From Neisseria animaloris (lineage in GTDB: Bacteria; Pseudomonadota; Gammaproteobacteria; Burkholderiales; Neisseriaceae), in the NCBI RefSeq assembly GCF_900637855.1, contig NZ_LR134440.1:248001-312000 (forward strand): a DNA stretch of 64,000 nt, in the 5' to 3' direction. Shown here piece by piece: positions 23,901-34,039 of this stretch (its first letter is position 1; every line of letters begins with the position of its first letter). The position numbers and the translations under genes were made by a program. Below the pieces are notes generated by a model that did not search any database, was not told the origin of the DNA, and saw only the letters and a list, made by a program, of their open reading frames with translations.

Positions 23901-24544
23901 GGACGGCTGATGAATTTTTTTATCTTTGCCAACACGGTTTGCGGGGTTTGTTTGTATTTGAATACCAACCGCGCCAACAGGGGATTGTCGGACACGTTTG
24001 CGCGCCAGAAGTCTTCGGCGGGCACAAGCAGGCGTTCGCGGTTGTCTTCAGCGAGTTCGACATCAAACGGCACTTGGCAGAGAAAGGCGTAATCGCGTAA
24101 CAGCCGTTGGCAGAAGCCGTGGATGGTGTAAATCGCGGCATTGTCGAATTGGCCGATGGCGGCTTTCAAGCGCACAATCAGCCGTGCTTGCGGTTCTTGA
24201 CTTAAGGCTTGGGTAAGCAGCGGCAGGATAAAGCCGTCATCTTTATGCTCGCGTTCGCAATAGGTTTGCAGGCCGTCTGAATCGTGTGCGGCATTCGGAT
24301 TTTCTTCCAATGCCCGCAGAACGTCGTCCAAACGTGCGCGCAAACGGGTTTTCAATTCGGCGGTGGCGGCTTTGGTAAACGTAACTACTAATATGCTTTC
24401 GACCGGCATTTTTTCGAGCACCACCAGCCGCGTGAACAGCGCGGCAATACCGTAGGTTTTACCCGTGCCGGCGGAGGCTTCGATCAGATTGGTACCTTGT
24501 ATGGGAATGGTGAGCGGGTTGAAGGGTTGGTGGCGAGTTGGCAT
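20927..24544 (-). CDS. recB: Exodeoxyribonuclease V (RecBCD) beta subunit
   Basis: A 1205-residue helicase-nuclease of normal RecB length. The Walker A motif is EASAGTGKT (residues 22-30). A UvrD-type motif II appears as DEFQDTDPLQ, motif VI-type residues in LLYVALTRAEEQ, and the C-terminal nuclease motif VIDYKSNRLG. RecB unwinds and degrades double-strand ends and, with RecC and RecD, loads RecA at Chi-type sites. recC and recD are not beside it. Several uptake sequences are embedded in the coding sequence, for example near 21640, 22906, 23040 and 23880. A cluster of hairpins lies upstream. Confidence 0.96.
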   Translation of the reverse strand: MPTRHQPFNPLTIPIQGTNLIEASAGTGKTYGIAALFTRLVVLEKMPVESILVVTFTKAATAELKTRLRARLDDVLRALEENPNAAHDSDGLQTYCEREHKDDGFILPLLTQALSQEPQARLIVRLKAAIGQFDNAAIYTIHGFCQRLLRDYAFLCQVPFDVELAEDNRERLLVPAEDFWRANVSDNPLLARLVFKYKQTPQTVLAKIKKFISRPYLVFRRPQADLAGATATLQQTWQKVRENLTALTETFWRVHPNLNGNSYRKTSFENLFAELRHAAEYDLLPAFNEKLAMFAADVLESKTKKHAAPDLAAYADLQMLANLGRDLAAVGEEEQNALTTLQLDLLEHINNALAEQKKSRHERSFDDLLLDVHHALTQSPHRRTLAETVADNWKVALIDEFQDTDPLQYEIFSRLFIRQGNPLFLVGDPKQAIYSFRGADIYAYLQAAEDAEHHYTLATNYRSHAKLINGIGALFKQKNRPFVLEHINYTDVAASRKAGRLKPARPAIQVRWLNRNDDDSTAKEKLRRRAAEYCADEIAQALNEAAAGRLNYQKNADSEARPLQSGQIAVLVRTHNEGLLISQELKKRNVQSVIRSRESVFTTPEAEAVAALLGFWLQPQQTESLRFVLGSILFQQTAAELYTLNNDENALLAWIASAETAAATWRQHGIYAAMQQFAARHGIETRLLKSGNERSLTNYHQILEHLAEEDEQSHTPSSLHQWLLEQIQAAQESGGSENNILRLESDDALVKIVTMHAAKGLQYPLVYCPFVWDAADNKPAEWQILHQNRQAILLAKHQLDNTDTELLADEELAERLRLLYVALTRAEEQLNIYAAYCNDTADNTFAYLLEGGQKATRAENKVVYKAAKNEEGMAMLKANWRRFIDDVSENTEFVFTEDAPPQTIYHSMQFSDGLYQAASIPERAFELIRHTSFTGLSRHTRSRDSERDELQPAIDPAESSIVRPSEKMPSENSQTDGIHAFPRGTNAGVCLHEILEHFDFAASATAQTKAVSAALARYGFDDTWLPVVNAMLEHVRQTPLTGKYALADIAADRCLPEMAFTLYMHDFNLNRLREWFARPHLNLPSECVAAAQQLDFAAVKGFLNGFIDMVYQDSDGLVCVIDYKSNRLGDTATDYTQTAMNEAMAEHHYYLQALIYAVAVARYFKIRGLPQPQIAVRYLFLRGLDGSGNGIWAWNLDSSDLAEWL

Positions 24545-24604
24545 GGCGGTGGGAGCGTTAATAGGTTGGCGGCATCATAGCATTTCTTTGAAGGATAAGG
24601 GGAA

Positions 24605-24676
24605 TACGAAAGGCCGCCTGAAATGAGGTTTTCAGACGGCCTAATCAGGCGGCTTTTTCTAAAGAGGCCGCCTGAA
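24605..24676. terminator. Cluster of canonical and variant uptake-sequence hairpins
   Basis: AGGCCGCCTGAA (24611-24622, one base off consensus) faces canonical TTCAGACGGCCT (24631-24642). Directly after, TCAGGCGGC (about 24646-24654) pairs with GCCGCCTGA (24667-24675). The cluster separates the Dyp peroxidase gene from recB. Confidence 0.7.
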
Positions 24677-24679
24677 AAA

Positions 24680-25579
24680 TTATAAATCCTGCAACCGCTC
24701 TAGCGACGGTGCGTAGTAATAGGCACCGGTTACGGCAGTGGTAACGTGTTTGAGCAGCAAGTCGGTTTTGCCGTCGGTATGGCCGAACATACTCAGCAAT
24801 TGTGCCTCGATGTTGTGCAATGTGCCGCAGTAAGCGATAAATACCAAGCCGTGTTCGCCCGATGCGGTGCCGTAAGGCAGGCTGCGGCGGACGATTTCGA
24901 GGCCGACTCCGTTTTCTTTGATGTTGACGCGGCCTAAATGGGAATCGGGCAGGCGCACGTCTTTGCTGAATTCTTCGTTGGTTTCTTTGGTGCGGCCGAT
25001 GGCGGCTTCTTGGTCGGCCAGCGGCACTTTGTTCCATTTTTTGAGGTCGTGGCGGTATTTTTGCAGCAACACATAGCTGCCGCCTGCATCGGGCTTGCCT
25101 TCGGGCACGGTGCCGACGGTGCGGATGTTGTCTCCGGCGGGGTTTTCGGTGCCGTCTACAAAACCGTCCAACCCGCGCTCTTCGATCCAGCGAAAGCCGT
25201 GGGTTTCGTCTTTTACGTCGATGCTGTCGCCGAATGCTTCCAATACGCCCATAGCCAACGAAAAGTTAACATCGGGGCGCAGTGATTGGATGTGGAACAT
25301 GATGTCGTGTTGCGTGGCGGGAGCCAAGCCGTTGCCGAGCGGGGTAAACGGTTTGATTTCGCTGCCTTCGCCGTTGTGGTTCAGGCTTTGCCAGAATACG
25401 CTACCGAAGGCGATGGTTAGACCAAGCAGTGCGTCGGGAAATTTTTGTTGCAATTTATCGAGTGCTTCAAGGCTTTGGCGGGCGGCAAGCTGAATCTGTT
25501 CGCGGCTGCCTGTGATGTCGGCTTCGATAAAAACGGCGGCTTTACTGCCTGCGGGAATAATGGCGGTTTGCGGGTTCAT
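24680..25579 (-). CDS. Dyp-type heme peroxidase
   Basis: A 299-residue dye-decolourising peroxidase. The family GxxDG motif is GFVDGTENP (Asp near residue 141), the proximal heme His is probably in LPDSHLGRVN (near 213), and the Arg region is EIVRRSLPYG. The length and lack of a signal peptide match the YfeX-like cytoplasmic B class that oxidises porphyrin precursors or dyes with H2O2. ATG 25579 follows AAAGGAAAAAT. It is transcribed divergently from the metallophosphoesterase gene. The physiological substrate is not evident. Confidence 0.93.
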   Translation of the reverse strand: MNPQTAIIPAGSKAAVFIEADITGSREQIQLAARQSLEALDKLQQKFPDALLGLTIAFGSVFWQSLNHNGEGSEIKPFTPLGNGLAPATQHDIMFHIQSLRPDVNFSLAMGVLEAFGDSIDVKDETHGFRWIEERGLDGFVDGTENPAGDNIRTVGTVPEGKPDAGGSYVLLQKYRHDLKKWNKVPLADQEAAIGRTKETNEEFSKDVRLPDSHLGRVNIKENGVGLEIVRRSLPYGTASGEHGLVFIAYCGTLHNIEAQLLSMFGHTDGKTDLLLKHVTTAVTGAYYYAPSLERLQDL

Positions 25580-25790
25580 ATTTTTCCTTTGGGTGATGCG
25601 GATGGATTCGTGTTTGCAGGAGTTTGATTATAGCCCATGCCGGGCAGTATTTTAAGGCCGTCTGAAAAGAATCGGCGGGATGACGTTCAAACGAACTGCA
25701 CTGCTGCTTTGCCATACCTGCGAAACATACGGGCATGGGCAGGCAAACGCGCTGTGGTAGAATTTGTGCCTGTTTTTTATGGGAAGCATT

Positions 25791-26879
25791 ATGCGTATTA
25801 TTTTGTTTATATTGGTACTGTTGCTGCTGCAAGTGTTTACCTTCGGCTTGGGCCGGTCGCTGCAATGGCTGTTCGCCCCCTATATTGCCGCACGGGGCAG
25901 ACGTTGGTTGATGGGCATTGCTTTTTTGATTACCAATGCGCTGATTGCGGGTTTGCTGTTGCAGCTGGGGCATGCGGTGTTTCGCTGGATGGCATTTTGG
26001 ATGGTGTTGCTGCTGTTTGTGATGTATGCGGCCTTGGCGACGTTTGTGCTCTATCTGCTGCTGTGCCGGTTTATGGAACAAAAACCCATGTCGCGCAGCC
26101 TGCGGCTGTTTGCTCCGCTGTTTGTGGCGGGGTTGCTGGGGCTGGCGGTTTATAACGCTTACACACCCGTAGTACATCATGCCGAAATCAACATTGAAAA
26201 ACCGCTCGATAAACCGTTGCGCATCGGCATGGCCAGCGATACCCATTTGGGCGTGCTGTTCGGCGCGCGCCAACTGGATAAACTCGCCGACATCATGAGC
26301 CGCGAAAAAGTCGATATTATCCTGCTGCCCGGCGATTTGATGGACGACAACGTAAACGCCTACCGCGCCGAAAACATGCAGCCGCATCTGGAAAAACTGC
26401 GGGCGCCGCTGGGTGTGTATGCCACTTTGGGCAATCATGATTTGTTCGGTCACGAGCGCGAAATCTACGAAGAACTCACTAAAGCGGGCATTAAAGTGCT
26501 TGCCAATGAAAGTACGGTGGTGGACGGCCGTTTGCTGGTAGTGGGCCGCAACGATGATTTGGACAGAAGCCGCCCCGCTACGGAAACCTTACTGCGCGGC
26601 CAAAACACCGCTTTACCCGTGCTGTTGATGGACCACCGTCCTACCGATATCGAAGCTCACAGCAAACTGCCGATAGACGTTCAGGTGTCCGGCCATGTGC
26701 ACAACGGCCAAGTGGCGCCGGCCAATTTAATCGTCCGCTTTCTCAACCGTCTGCACTACGGCTACGAGCAAATCGGCAACGGCCACTTTTTCGTTACTTC
26801 GGGTTACGGCTTTTGGGGCGTGCCGCTGCGTTTGGGTTCGCAATCGGAAGTGTGGATTATTGATGTGAAAGGCAAATAG
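25791..26879 (+). CDS. Membrane-anchored calcineurin-like metallophosphoesterase
   Basis: A 362-residue protein. About four hydrophobic segments occupy residues 1-125 and precede a cytoplasmic phosphoesterase domain. Metal-binding motifs are complete: ASDTHLG, LPGDLMDD, LGNHD, LLMDHRP and SGHVHNGQ. Similar proteins (YkuE/YaeI group) hydrolyse phospholipid or UDP-sugar headgroups, but the substrate is unknown here. The start MRIILFILVLLLLQ at 25791 is chosen; an ATG at 25779 would add four residues. It is followed by two terminators. Confidence 0.9.
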   Translation: MRIILFILVLLLLQVFTFGLGRSLQWLFAPYIAARGRRWLMGIAFLITNALIAGLLLQLGHAVFRWMAFWMVLLLFVMYAALATFVLYLLLCRFMEQKPMSRSLRLFAPLFVAGLLGLAVYNAYTPVVHHAEINIEKPLDKPLRIGMASDTHLGVLFGARQLDKLADIMSREKVDIILLPGDLMDDNVNAYRAENMQPHLEKLRAPLGVYATLGNHDLFGHEREIYEELTKAGIKVLANESTVVDGRLLVVGRNDDLDRSRPATETLLRGQNTALPVLLMDHRPTDIEAHSKLPIDVQVSGHVHNGQVAPANLIVRFLNRLHYGYEQIGNGHFFVTSGYGFWGVPLRLGSQSEVWIIDVKGK

Positions 26880-26891
26880 CTGAAAAATGGC

Positions 26892-26926
26892 TTGAGGCCG
26901 TCTGAAAACATTTCAGACGGCCTCAA
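26892..26926. terminator. Uptake-sequence terminator
   Basis: TTGAGGCCGTCTGAAA pairs with TTTCAGACGGCCTCAA over 16 bp around ACA, downstream of the phosphoesterase and convergent with pyrG. Confidence 0.85.
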
Positions 26927-26927
26927 A

Positions 26928-26961
26928 CAAAAAGCTCCTCAATCGGGAGCTTTTTGTTTTT
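26928..26961. terminator. Second, non-uptake-sequence terminator
   Basis: AAAAAGCTCC (26929-26938) pairs with GGGAGCTTTTT (26945-26955) and T-rich sequence follows. It is symmetric, so it can act for both convergent genes. Confidence 0.8.
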
Positions 26962-26979
26962 ATCAACAGAGCAGGCGAA

Positions 26980-28728
<1,749 letters not shown>

Positions 28729-30399
28729 TTAAGATTTTTGGGCTTCTTCGCGCAGTTCGCGGCGGAGGATTTTGCCGACGTTCGATTTAGGCAATTCGTC
28801 GCGGAATTCGATGTCTTTCGGCACTTTATAGGCGGTCAGCTCGGTGCGGCAAAAGGCGATAAGCTCTTCTTTTGTAAGCGAAGGGTCTTTTTTCACAACG
28901 AAAAGTTTGAGGGCTTCGCCGGTTTTTTCGCTGGCTACGCCGATACAGGCCACTTCGAGCACTTTGTCGTGGTGGGCGACCACTTCTTCGATTTCGTTGG
29001 GATAAACGTTGAAGCCGGAAACGACAATCAGGTCTTTTTTGCGGTCAACCAGTTTGAACCAGCCTTTTTCGTCGACAACGGCAATGTCGCCGGTTTCGAG
29101 AAAGCCGCGGCTGTCGATGGTTTTCGCGGTTTCTTCGGGGCGGTTCCAATAGCCTTTCATCACTTGCGGGCCGCGCACCCACATTTCGCCGGGTTGTCCT
29201 ATCGGCACTTCTTTGCCGTCGGCATCACGCAGCTCGATTTCGGTGGAAGGCACGGGCAGGCCGATGCTGCCGGTGTAAGAAGGAATGCTGAGCGGGTTGC
29301 AGCATACGCCGGGGCTGGCTTCGGTGAGACCGTAGGCTTCGACAATCGGCGTGCCGGTGATGTTTTTCCATTTTTCGGCCACGGGTTTTTGGGTGGCCAT
29401 GCCGCCGGCGAGAGTGAGTTTGAGGGCGGAAAAGTCGATTTCGGCCAGTTCGGGGCGGTTGACCATGGCGTTAAACAAGGTGTTTACGCCGATGAATACG
29501 CTGATTTTTTCTTTTTTCAATTCGCCCATAAAGCCTTTCATGTCGCGCGGATTGGTAATCAGCAGGATTTTGGCACCGGCTTGGGTGAAAATCATCAGGT
29601 TGATGGTTAAAGCCAAGATGTGATACAGCGGCAGCGCGGCAATTACGATTTCTTTGCCGGGCTCCAACAGGTTTTTAATCCATTCGGCGGCCTGCTGCAT
29701 ATTGGCGCAGATGTTGCCGTGGGTAAGGATGGCACCTTTGGCCACGCCGGTGGTGCCGCCGGTGTATTGCAGAAAGGCGGTGTCGTCGCGGGTAAGTGCT
29801 ACGGGGGTAAACGGATGCGCCGCACCTTGTTTTAAGGCCGTCTGAAAAGGAATGATGTTGGCGATGCGGTATTCGGGCACCATTTTTTTGACTTTGCGTA
29901 CCACAAAGTTCATCAATTTGCCTTTCAGCCCGAACATGTCGCCGACGGTGGCGACGATCACGTTTTTCACTTTGGTGCGCGGCAAAACCAGTTCCAGCGT
30001 GTTGGCGAAGTTTTCCAGCACCACGATGGTGGTCGCGCCGCTGTCGTTGAGCTGGTGTTCAAGCTCGCGCGGGGTGTAAAGAGGATTGGTGTTGACCACG
30101 ATCATGCCTGCTTTCAATGCGCCGAAAAGGGCGATGGGGTATTGCAGCAGGTTGGGCATCATGATGGCGACGCGCTCGCCACGCGGCAGTTTGAGGGTGT
30201 TTTGCAGAAACGAAGCAAAATCGGTAATCAGCTTGGACGTTTCGGCGTAAGTGAGGGTTTTGCCCATGTTTTGAAAAGCGGGCAGATGGCTGTGTTTACC
30301 GGCGCTTTCTTGGAACACTTCGATAATCGAGTTGTAGCGTTCGGCGTCGATTTCGGCATTGATGCCTTGCTCGTAGCTTTGGAGCCAGATTTTTTCCAT
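28729..30399 (-). CDS. fadD: Long-chain fatty acid-CoA ligase
   Basis: A 556-residue adenylate-forming enzyme that activates fatty acids to acyl-CoA for beta-oxidation or lipid synthesis. Signature pieces are the AMP-binding loop YTGGTTGVAKGAI, the FACS-type core ETGDIAVVDEKGWFKLVDRK and VSGFNVYPNEIEEVV, and the catalytic Lys in SNVGKILRREL. The N-terminus MEKIWLQSYEQG matches FadD proteins, so ATG 30399 is the start. It lies directly downstream of mnmA but is separated by an uptake-sequence hairpin, suggesting independent transcription. Confidence 0.95.
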   Translation of the reverse strand: MEKIWLQSYEQGINAEIDAERYNSIIEVFQESAGKHSHLPAFQNMGKTLTYAETSKLITDFASFLQNTLKLPRGERVAIMMPNLLQYPIALFGALKAGMIVVNTNPLYTPRELEHQLNDSGATTIVVLENFANTLELVLPRTKVKNVIVATVGDMFGLKGKLMNFVVRKVKKMVPEYRIANIIPFQTALKQGAAHPFTPVALTRDDTAFLQYTGGTTGVAKGAILTHGNICANMQQAAEWIKNLLEPGKEIVIAALPLYHILALTINLMIFTQAGAKILLITNPRDMKGFMGELKKEKISVFIGVNTLFNAMVNRPELAEIDFSALKLTLAGGMATQKPVAEKWKNITGTPIVEAYGLTEASPGVCCNPLSIPSYTGSIGLPVPSTEIELRDADGKEVPIGQPGEMWVRGPQVMKGYWNRPEETAKTIDSRGFLETGDIAVVDEKGWFKLVDRKKDLIVVSGFNVYPNEIEEVVAHHDKVLEVACIGVASEKTGEALKLFVVKKDPSLTKEELIAFCRTELTAYKVPKDIEFRDELPKSNVGKILRRELREEAQKS

Positions 30400-30420
30400 A
30401 AAGTGAGTTTCCTTGTTGTG

Positions 30421-30458
30421 AGGCCGTCTGAAAATCAGGTTGGCTTTTCAGACGGCCT
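30421..30458. terminator. Uptake-sequence terminator between mnmA and fadD
   Basis: AGGCCGTCTGAAAA (30421-30434) and TTTTCAGACGGCCT (30445-30458) form a 14-bp stem with a 10-base loop, immediately after the mnmA stop. Confidence 0.85.
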
Positions 30459-30464
30459 GACTTG

Positions 30465-31565
30465 TTATTTTGTAATGATAACCGGTTTGTCGGTAGCCGT
30501 AATGATGCCGCCGCCCAAGCATACGTCGCCGTCGTAGAGTACGGCGGATTGGCCGGGGGTAACGGCCCATTGCGGTTCGTCGAACAGCAGCTCGGCGGTT
30601 TCGTCGTCGATGTAGCGCAGTTTGCACGGCGCATCGGCCATGCGGTAGCGGGTTTTGCAGGTATAGCGGCCTTCGGCGGGGCGTTCGGGCAGTGTCCAGC
30701 TTAAATCGTTCATGGTCAGGCTCTTGGTGTAGAGCAGCGGGTGGTCGTGGCCTTGTACGACGGTTAATCGGTTGCGGGTCAGATCTTTGCCGGCTACAAA
30801 CCACGGTTCGCCCGCGCCGCCGATGCCCAAACCTTTGCGCTGGCCGATGGTGTAGAACATCAGGCCGACGTGTTCGCCTACTTTTTTGCCTTCGGGCGTA
30901 ACCATGTCGCCGTTGTCGGTGGGCAGGTATTGTTGCAGGAACTCGCGGAACGGGCGTTCGCCGATAAAGCAGATGCCGGTGCTGTCTTTTTTGGCGGCGG
31001 TCGGCAACTCGGCCTCGGCGGCAAGACGGCGCACTTCGGGTTTTTCCAAGTCGCCGAGCGGGAAAATGGCGCGTTCGAGCTGGTGCGGTTTGAGACGGTA
31101 TAAAAAGTAGCTTTGGTCTTTGTTGTTGTCGAGACCTTTGAGCAGGTAGTGCACGCCGTCGCGCACTTCTTTGCGGGCGTAGTGGCCGGTGGCAATCACG
31201 TCTGCGCCTTGTTCGACGGCGTAGTCGAGAAAGCATTTGAATTTGATTTCGGCGTTGCACAATACGTCGGGATTGGGCGTGCGGCCTGCCGAATATTCTG
31301 TGAGAAAATAAGCGAATACGTTGTCTTTGTATTGGGAGGCGAAGTTGACGATATCGATGTCGATGCCGATGATGTCGGCCACGGCGATGGCATCAAACGA
31401 GTCTTGTTTGATGCTGCAATATTCGTCGTTGTCGTCGTCTTCCCAGTTTTGCATGAAAACGCCGCGCACTTGATGGCCTTGCTGTTTGAGCAGATACGCG
31501 GTTACGGATGAATCAACGCCGCCGGATAGGCCGACGATGATGTTTTGCGGAGTGGATGTGTGCAT
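30465..31565 (-). CDS. mnmA: tRNA 2-thiouridine(34) synthase
   Basis: A 366-residue enzyme that thiolates U34 of Glu, Gln and Lys tRNAs using ATP and persulfide from the IscS/Tus relay. The PP-loop is GLSGGVDSS (residues 12-20). The two catalytic cysteines of the family are present, Cys103 ([12 protein letters not shown]) and Cys199 ([12 protein letters not shown]). The length is typical. The gene ends just before a hairpin that parts it from fadD. No other tRNA modification gene is adjacent. Confidence 0.97.
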   Translation of the reverse strand: MHTSTPQNIIVGLSGGVDSSVTAYLLKQQGHQVRGVFMQNWEDDDNDEYCSIKQDSFDAIAVADIIGIDIDIVNFASQYKDNVFAYFLTEYSAGRTPNPDVLCNAEIKFKCFLDYAVEQGADVIATGHYARKEVRDGVHYLLKGLDNNKDQSYFLYRLKPHQLERAIFPLGDLEKPEVRRLAAEAELPTAAKKDSTGICFIGERPFREFLQQYLPTDNGDMVTPEGKKVGEHVGLMFYTIGQRKGLGIGGAGEPWFVAGKDLTRNRLTVVQGHDHPLLYTKSLTMNDLSWTLPERPAEGRYTCKTRYRMADAPCKLRYIDDETAELLFDEPQWAVTPGQSAVLYDGDVCLGGGIITATDKPVIITK

Positions 31566-31687
31566 GATGCAGATGCAGGAAATAGAAGGGGAATTTAAGA
31601 AGGTAAGATTTTAACACAGGTTGGGTTGATGTTATGAAGAGGCCGTTTGGGAAGAGTTGGCGGAGATGTTTTCAGACGGCCTGTTTG

Positions 31688-32134
31688 CTAACGGGTAAAG
31701 CGCATATCTATATGGGGAATTCCGTCTTCCGAATATTCTTCCGACACGGTTTCGTAACCGAAGCACCGATAAAACGGCAGCAGATAGGTTTGTGCTTGCA
31801 AGTAGATAGTGCGGTACTGCCAAACGGTTTGGATATAGTTCATGCCGCGTTGCAAGGTTTCGGCAGCAAGACCTTGCCTGCGGTATTCGGCGGCAACGGC
31901 CAATCGGCCTATGGCTGCAGGGGCGATGGGATGATCGGGCGTTTTAAGAATGCGGGCGTAAGCGGCAACGGTATTTTCGTTGCCGTAGTAAATGTGCACG
32001 GCTTCGAGGTCGAGGCCGTCTGAATCTAAAAATGCACAGTTTTGTTCGACCACGAAAATGCGGCTGCGTAATTGCAGGATGCGGTAAAGCTCAAGGTTGG
32101 TAAGTTGGGGAAAGGTTTTACTGTGCCATTGCAT
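31688..32134 (-). CDS. elaA: ElaA-like GNAT acetyltransferase
   Basis: A 148-residue protein from ATG 32134; 39 in-frame upstream codons run through an uptake-sequence hairpin and are rejected. It matches ElaA in RILQLRSRIFVVEQNCAFLD near the N-terminus and in the GNAT acetyl-CoA loop region IGRLAVAAEYRRQGLAAETL. The C-terminal FYRCFGYETVSEEYSEDGIP followed by HIDM completes the family pattern. ElaA substrates are unknown. A degenerate and a canonical uptake sequence flank its 3' end (31670-31681 canonical). Confidence 0.9.
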   Translation of the reverse strand: MQWHSKTFPQLTNLELYRILQLRSRIFVVEQNCAFLDSDGLDLEAVHIYYGNENTVAAYARILKTPDHPIAPAAIGRLAVAAEYRRQGLAAETLQRGMNYIQTVWQYRTIYLQAQTYLLPFYRCFGYETVSEEYSEDGIPHIDMRFTR

Positions 32135-32170
32135 ATTGATGCTCCGGTAAACAATGGGTGGATAAATATC

Positions 32171-32206
32171 AAAGGCCGTCTGAATGTTTATTTTCAGACG
32201 GCCTTT
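32171..32206. terminator. Uptake-sequence terminator
   Basis: AAAGGCCGTCTGAA (32171-32184) pairs with TTCAGACGGCCTTT (32193-32206), just after the DUF945 stop and before elaA on the minus strand. Confidence 0.85.
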
Positions 32207-32210
32207 CGGA

Positions 32211-33806
32211 TTAAGATGTTGTTTCCTCTTCTTCAAAGGCGGAATCGGCATTTTCCGGCAGCAAATCGTTTTCGTTGAAGTCCGGTTCCGGTTCGCTCTC
32301 GAATACTTTACCGTTCAATTTCAGACGGCCTTTGTTTAATTCTATCAGCGTGCGGATATTGCCGTCGTTTAATGTCAAATATTGCTCGCGCGCCATTGAG
32401 TTTACGGTGCTGTCTACCATCAGACGCAGGGTTTCGTTGATGTCCTCGATGCTGGCACGGCCTTCCGCGGCATCTTCGGGGTTGACGCTGAAGATGCTAC
32501 CGGCTTGGTTAATGGCCAATTCTTCAAGCAGTTTTTGCGGCACGCGCATGTCGAGTTTGGCTTCGGTTTTTTTCACCATGGCACCGAAGTCGTTCATATC
32601 GGCTCGGGTAAGGCCGTTGAAACGCATTTCGCCTTTCACGTCGACCATGCCTTGCGGCATGGTGAAGTTGAAGGCTTTTACTTTGAGTACGGGGTTTTGG
32701 GTAAACAGCCCTGCGGCCTCGGTTTTGGCGGTTTTCAACAGTTCGTTTTGAATTTGCTCTTCGGTCATTTCGGTCGAAGCGAGTTCAGCCATCTTGTTTT
32801 TGATGGCAAGCAGGCCTTTAGCATCGAGATGTTCGGCTGCGATGTCGATATCCAACGGGCCGTAACGGTCGTTGCCGTAGGTTAGGGTTTGGAAGCGGAA
32901 ACGCCCTTTGCTGTCTATCCAGCCGCCGTTTTCATGGGTTTCGGTATCAAAGCGGAGTTTTTCAAGCAAGATTTTAGAAGGTGCCACCGTGCCGGTGGGG
33001 TTAATGAAAGCGCCGATCTGCAAATCGGTAACCAGATTGACCAGTTCGTTTAATTTGACATTATAATCAATGCCTTCTTTCCATTGCAGCGAGAGTTTGT
33101 CTAAGGAAAATTCGCTGCGGCCCAACGCCAAGCGGTTGCTGCCGTCGATGGTTTGGGTGCGGAGGCGCAGGTTTTCCATGCCGACGTCGCCTTTGTCGGC
33201 CAGTTTGATTTGCAGAGCAGGCGCTGAGTAATCATGGGTGTAGTTTTGGAAGTCGGCTTGGTATGATGTAGCACCTTCCAGCCCTTTCCAGTTGAGTTTG
33301 ATACCGGAAAGTTCTTCGTAATCGAAAGAAGGCACATTGAGTGTGATTTTTCCGTTTCCGTTTAAATAAACGGTGTTGGTCATGCTCACCGGAGTTTGCC
33401 CGCCGAAAAAGCGTGCCAGCACTTTGGCTGTTTCAGGGTGATACTTGAATTCGGTTTCCACATGGGCGCGAACGGGTGTCAATCCGCCCGCAAACGGGCC
33501 GTGTTTGATGTGGTTGACGACGGTAATCGGCTCTTTTAATAAGGTTTTGAGATTATCGGGCAGGTATTTTTGAGTGTTGTGAAGCAGGGTGGGTTTCAGG
33601 CGGATTACGGTGGTTTCGGTGGCACCAAACCAGCCCCGTTCGTATTGGTGTGATTCGACCGTTAAAAAGCTGGACTGTGCGAGCAGTGTTTGCTGTGCGT
33701 TCAGGCTTTCTTCGGTTTTGGTACCGAGATAGTAGGGCAAGCCGATAAAAATAGCGGCCAACGCAAAAACTGCGGCCAATGATACGGAAATCAGGAGCTT
33801 TTTCAT
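32211..33806 (-). CDS. DUF945 (YdgA-like) family protein
   Basis: A 531-residue protein with a single N-terminal signal anchor (MKKLLISVSLAAVFALAAIF, then GLPYYLG). A long beta-rich periplasmic region follows, of the YdgA/DUF945 type, with the family feature ERGWFGATETTVIRLKP near residue 58 and repeated amphipathic strands. The C-terminus is very acidic (last 30 residues). Function is not established in this family; an envelope role is inferred. It stands alone with a 233-base upstream region shared with the divergent DUF4149 gene. Confidence 0.88.
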   Translation of the reverse strand: MKKLLISVSLAAVFALAAIFIGLPYYLGTKTEESLNAQQTLLAQSSFLTVESHQYERGWFGATETTVIRLKPTLLHNTQKYLPDNLKTLLKEPITVVNHIKHGPFAGGLTPVRAHVETEFKYHPETAKVLARFFGGQTPVSMTNTVYLNGNGKITLNVPSFDYEELSGIKLNWKGLEGATSYQADFQNYTHDYSAPALQIKLADKGDVGMENLRLRTQTIDGSNRLALGRSEFSLDKLSLQWKEGIDYNVKLNELVNLVTDLQIGAFINPTGTVAPSKILLEKLRFDTETHENGGWIDSKGRFRFQTLTYGNDRYGPLDIDIAAEHLDAKGLLAIKNKMAELASTEMTEEQIQNELLKTAKTEAAGLFTQNPVLKVKAFNFTMPQGMVDVKGEMRFNGLTRADMNDFGAMVKKTEAKLDMRVPQKLLEELAINQAGSIFSVNPEDAAEGRASIEDINETLRLMVDSTVNSMAREQYLTLNDGNIRTLIELNKGRLKLNGKVFESEPEPDFNENDLLPENADSAFEEEETTS

Positions 33807-33915
33807 TGCTTCAAATAGATAAAACGGAAAGTTTGAAGAATAGCATCATTTATAGGATTTGTCTTTGCAGTGGCTTTCAGACGGCCTGATGTCATAATTG
33901 TTGGCAATATTGATT

Positions 33916-33945
33916 AAATAATATTTTACTGGGAAAATATTATTT
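33916..33945. promoter_or_regulatory. A/T palindrome upstream of the DUF4149 gene
   Basis: AAATAATATTTT (33916-33927) and AAAATATTATTT (33934-33945) are perfect 12-base inverted arms around ACTGGG. It lies in the 233-base region between two divergent genes and has no T-run typical of a terminator, so an operator-type site is possible. Confidence 0.4.
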
Positions 33946-34039
33946 TAATTTTTAAGTATTTTCGCCGTCAGATGGTTCGCTTGTACGGATTGTTGTCGAG
34001 CGGCAGGCGGCATTAATGAAAACGAGGGATAGGTAGAAT

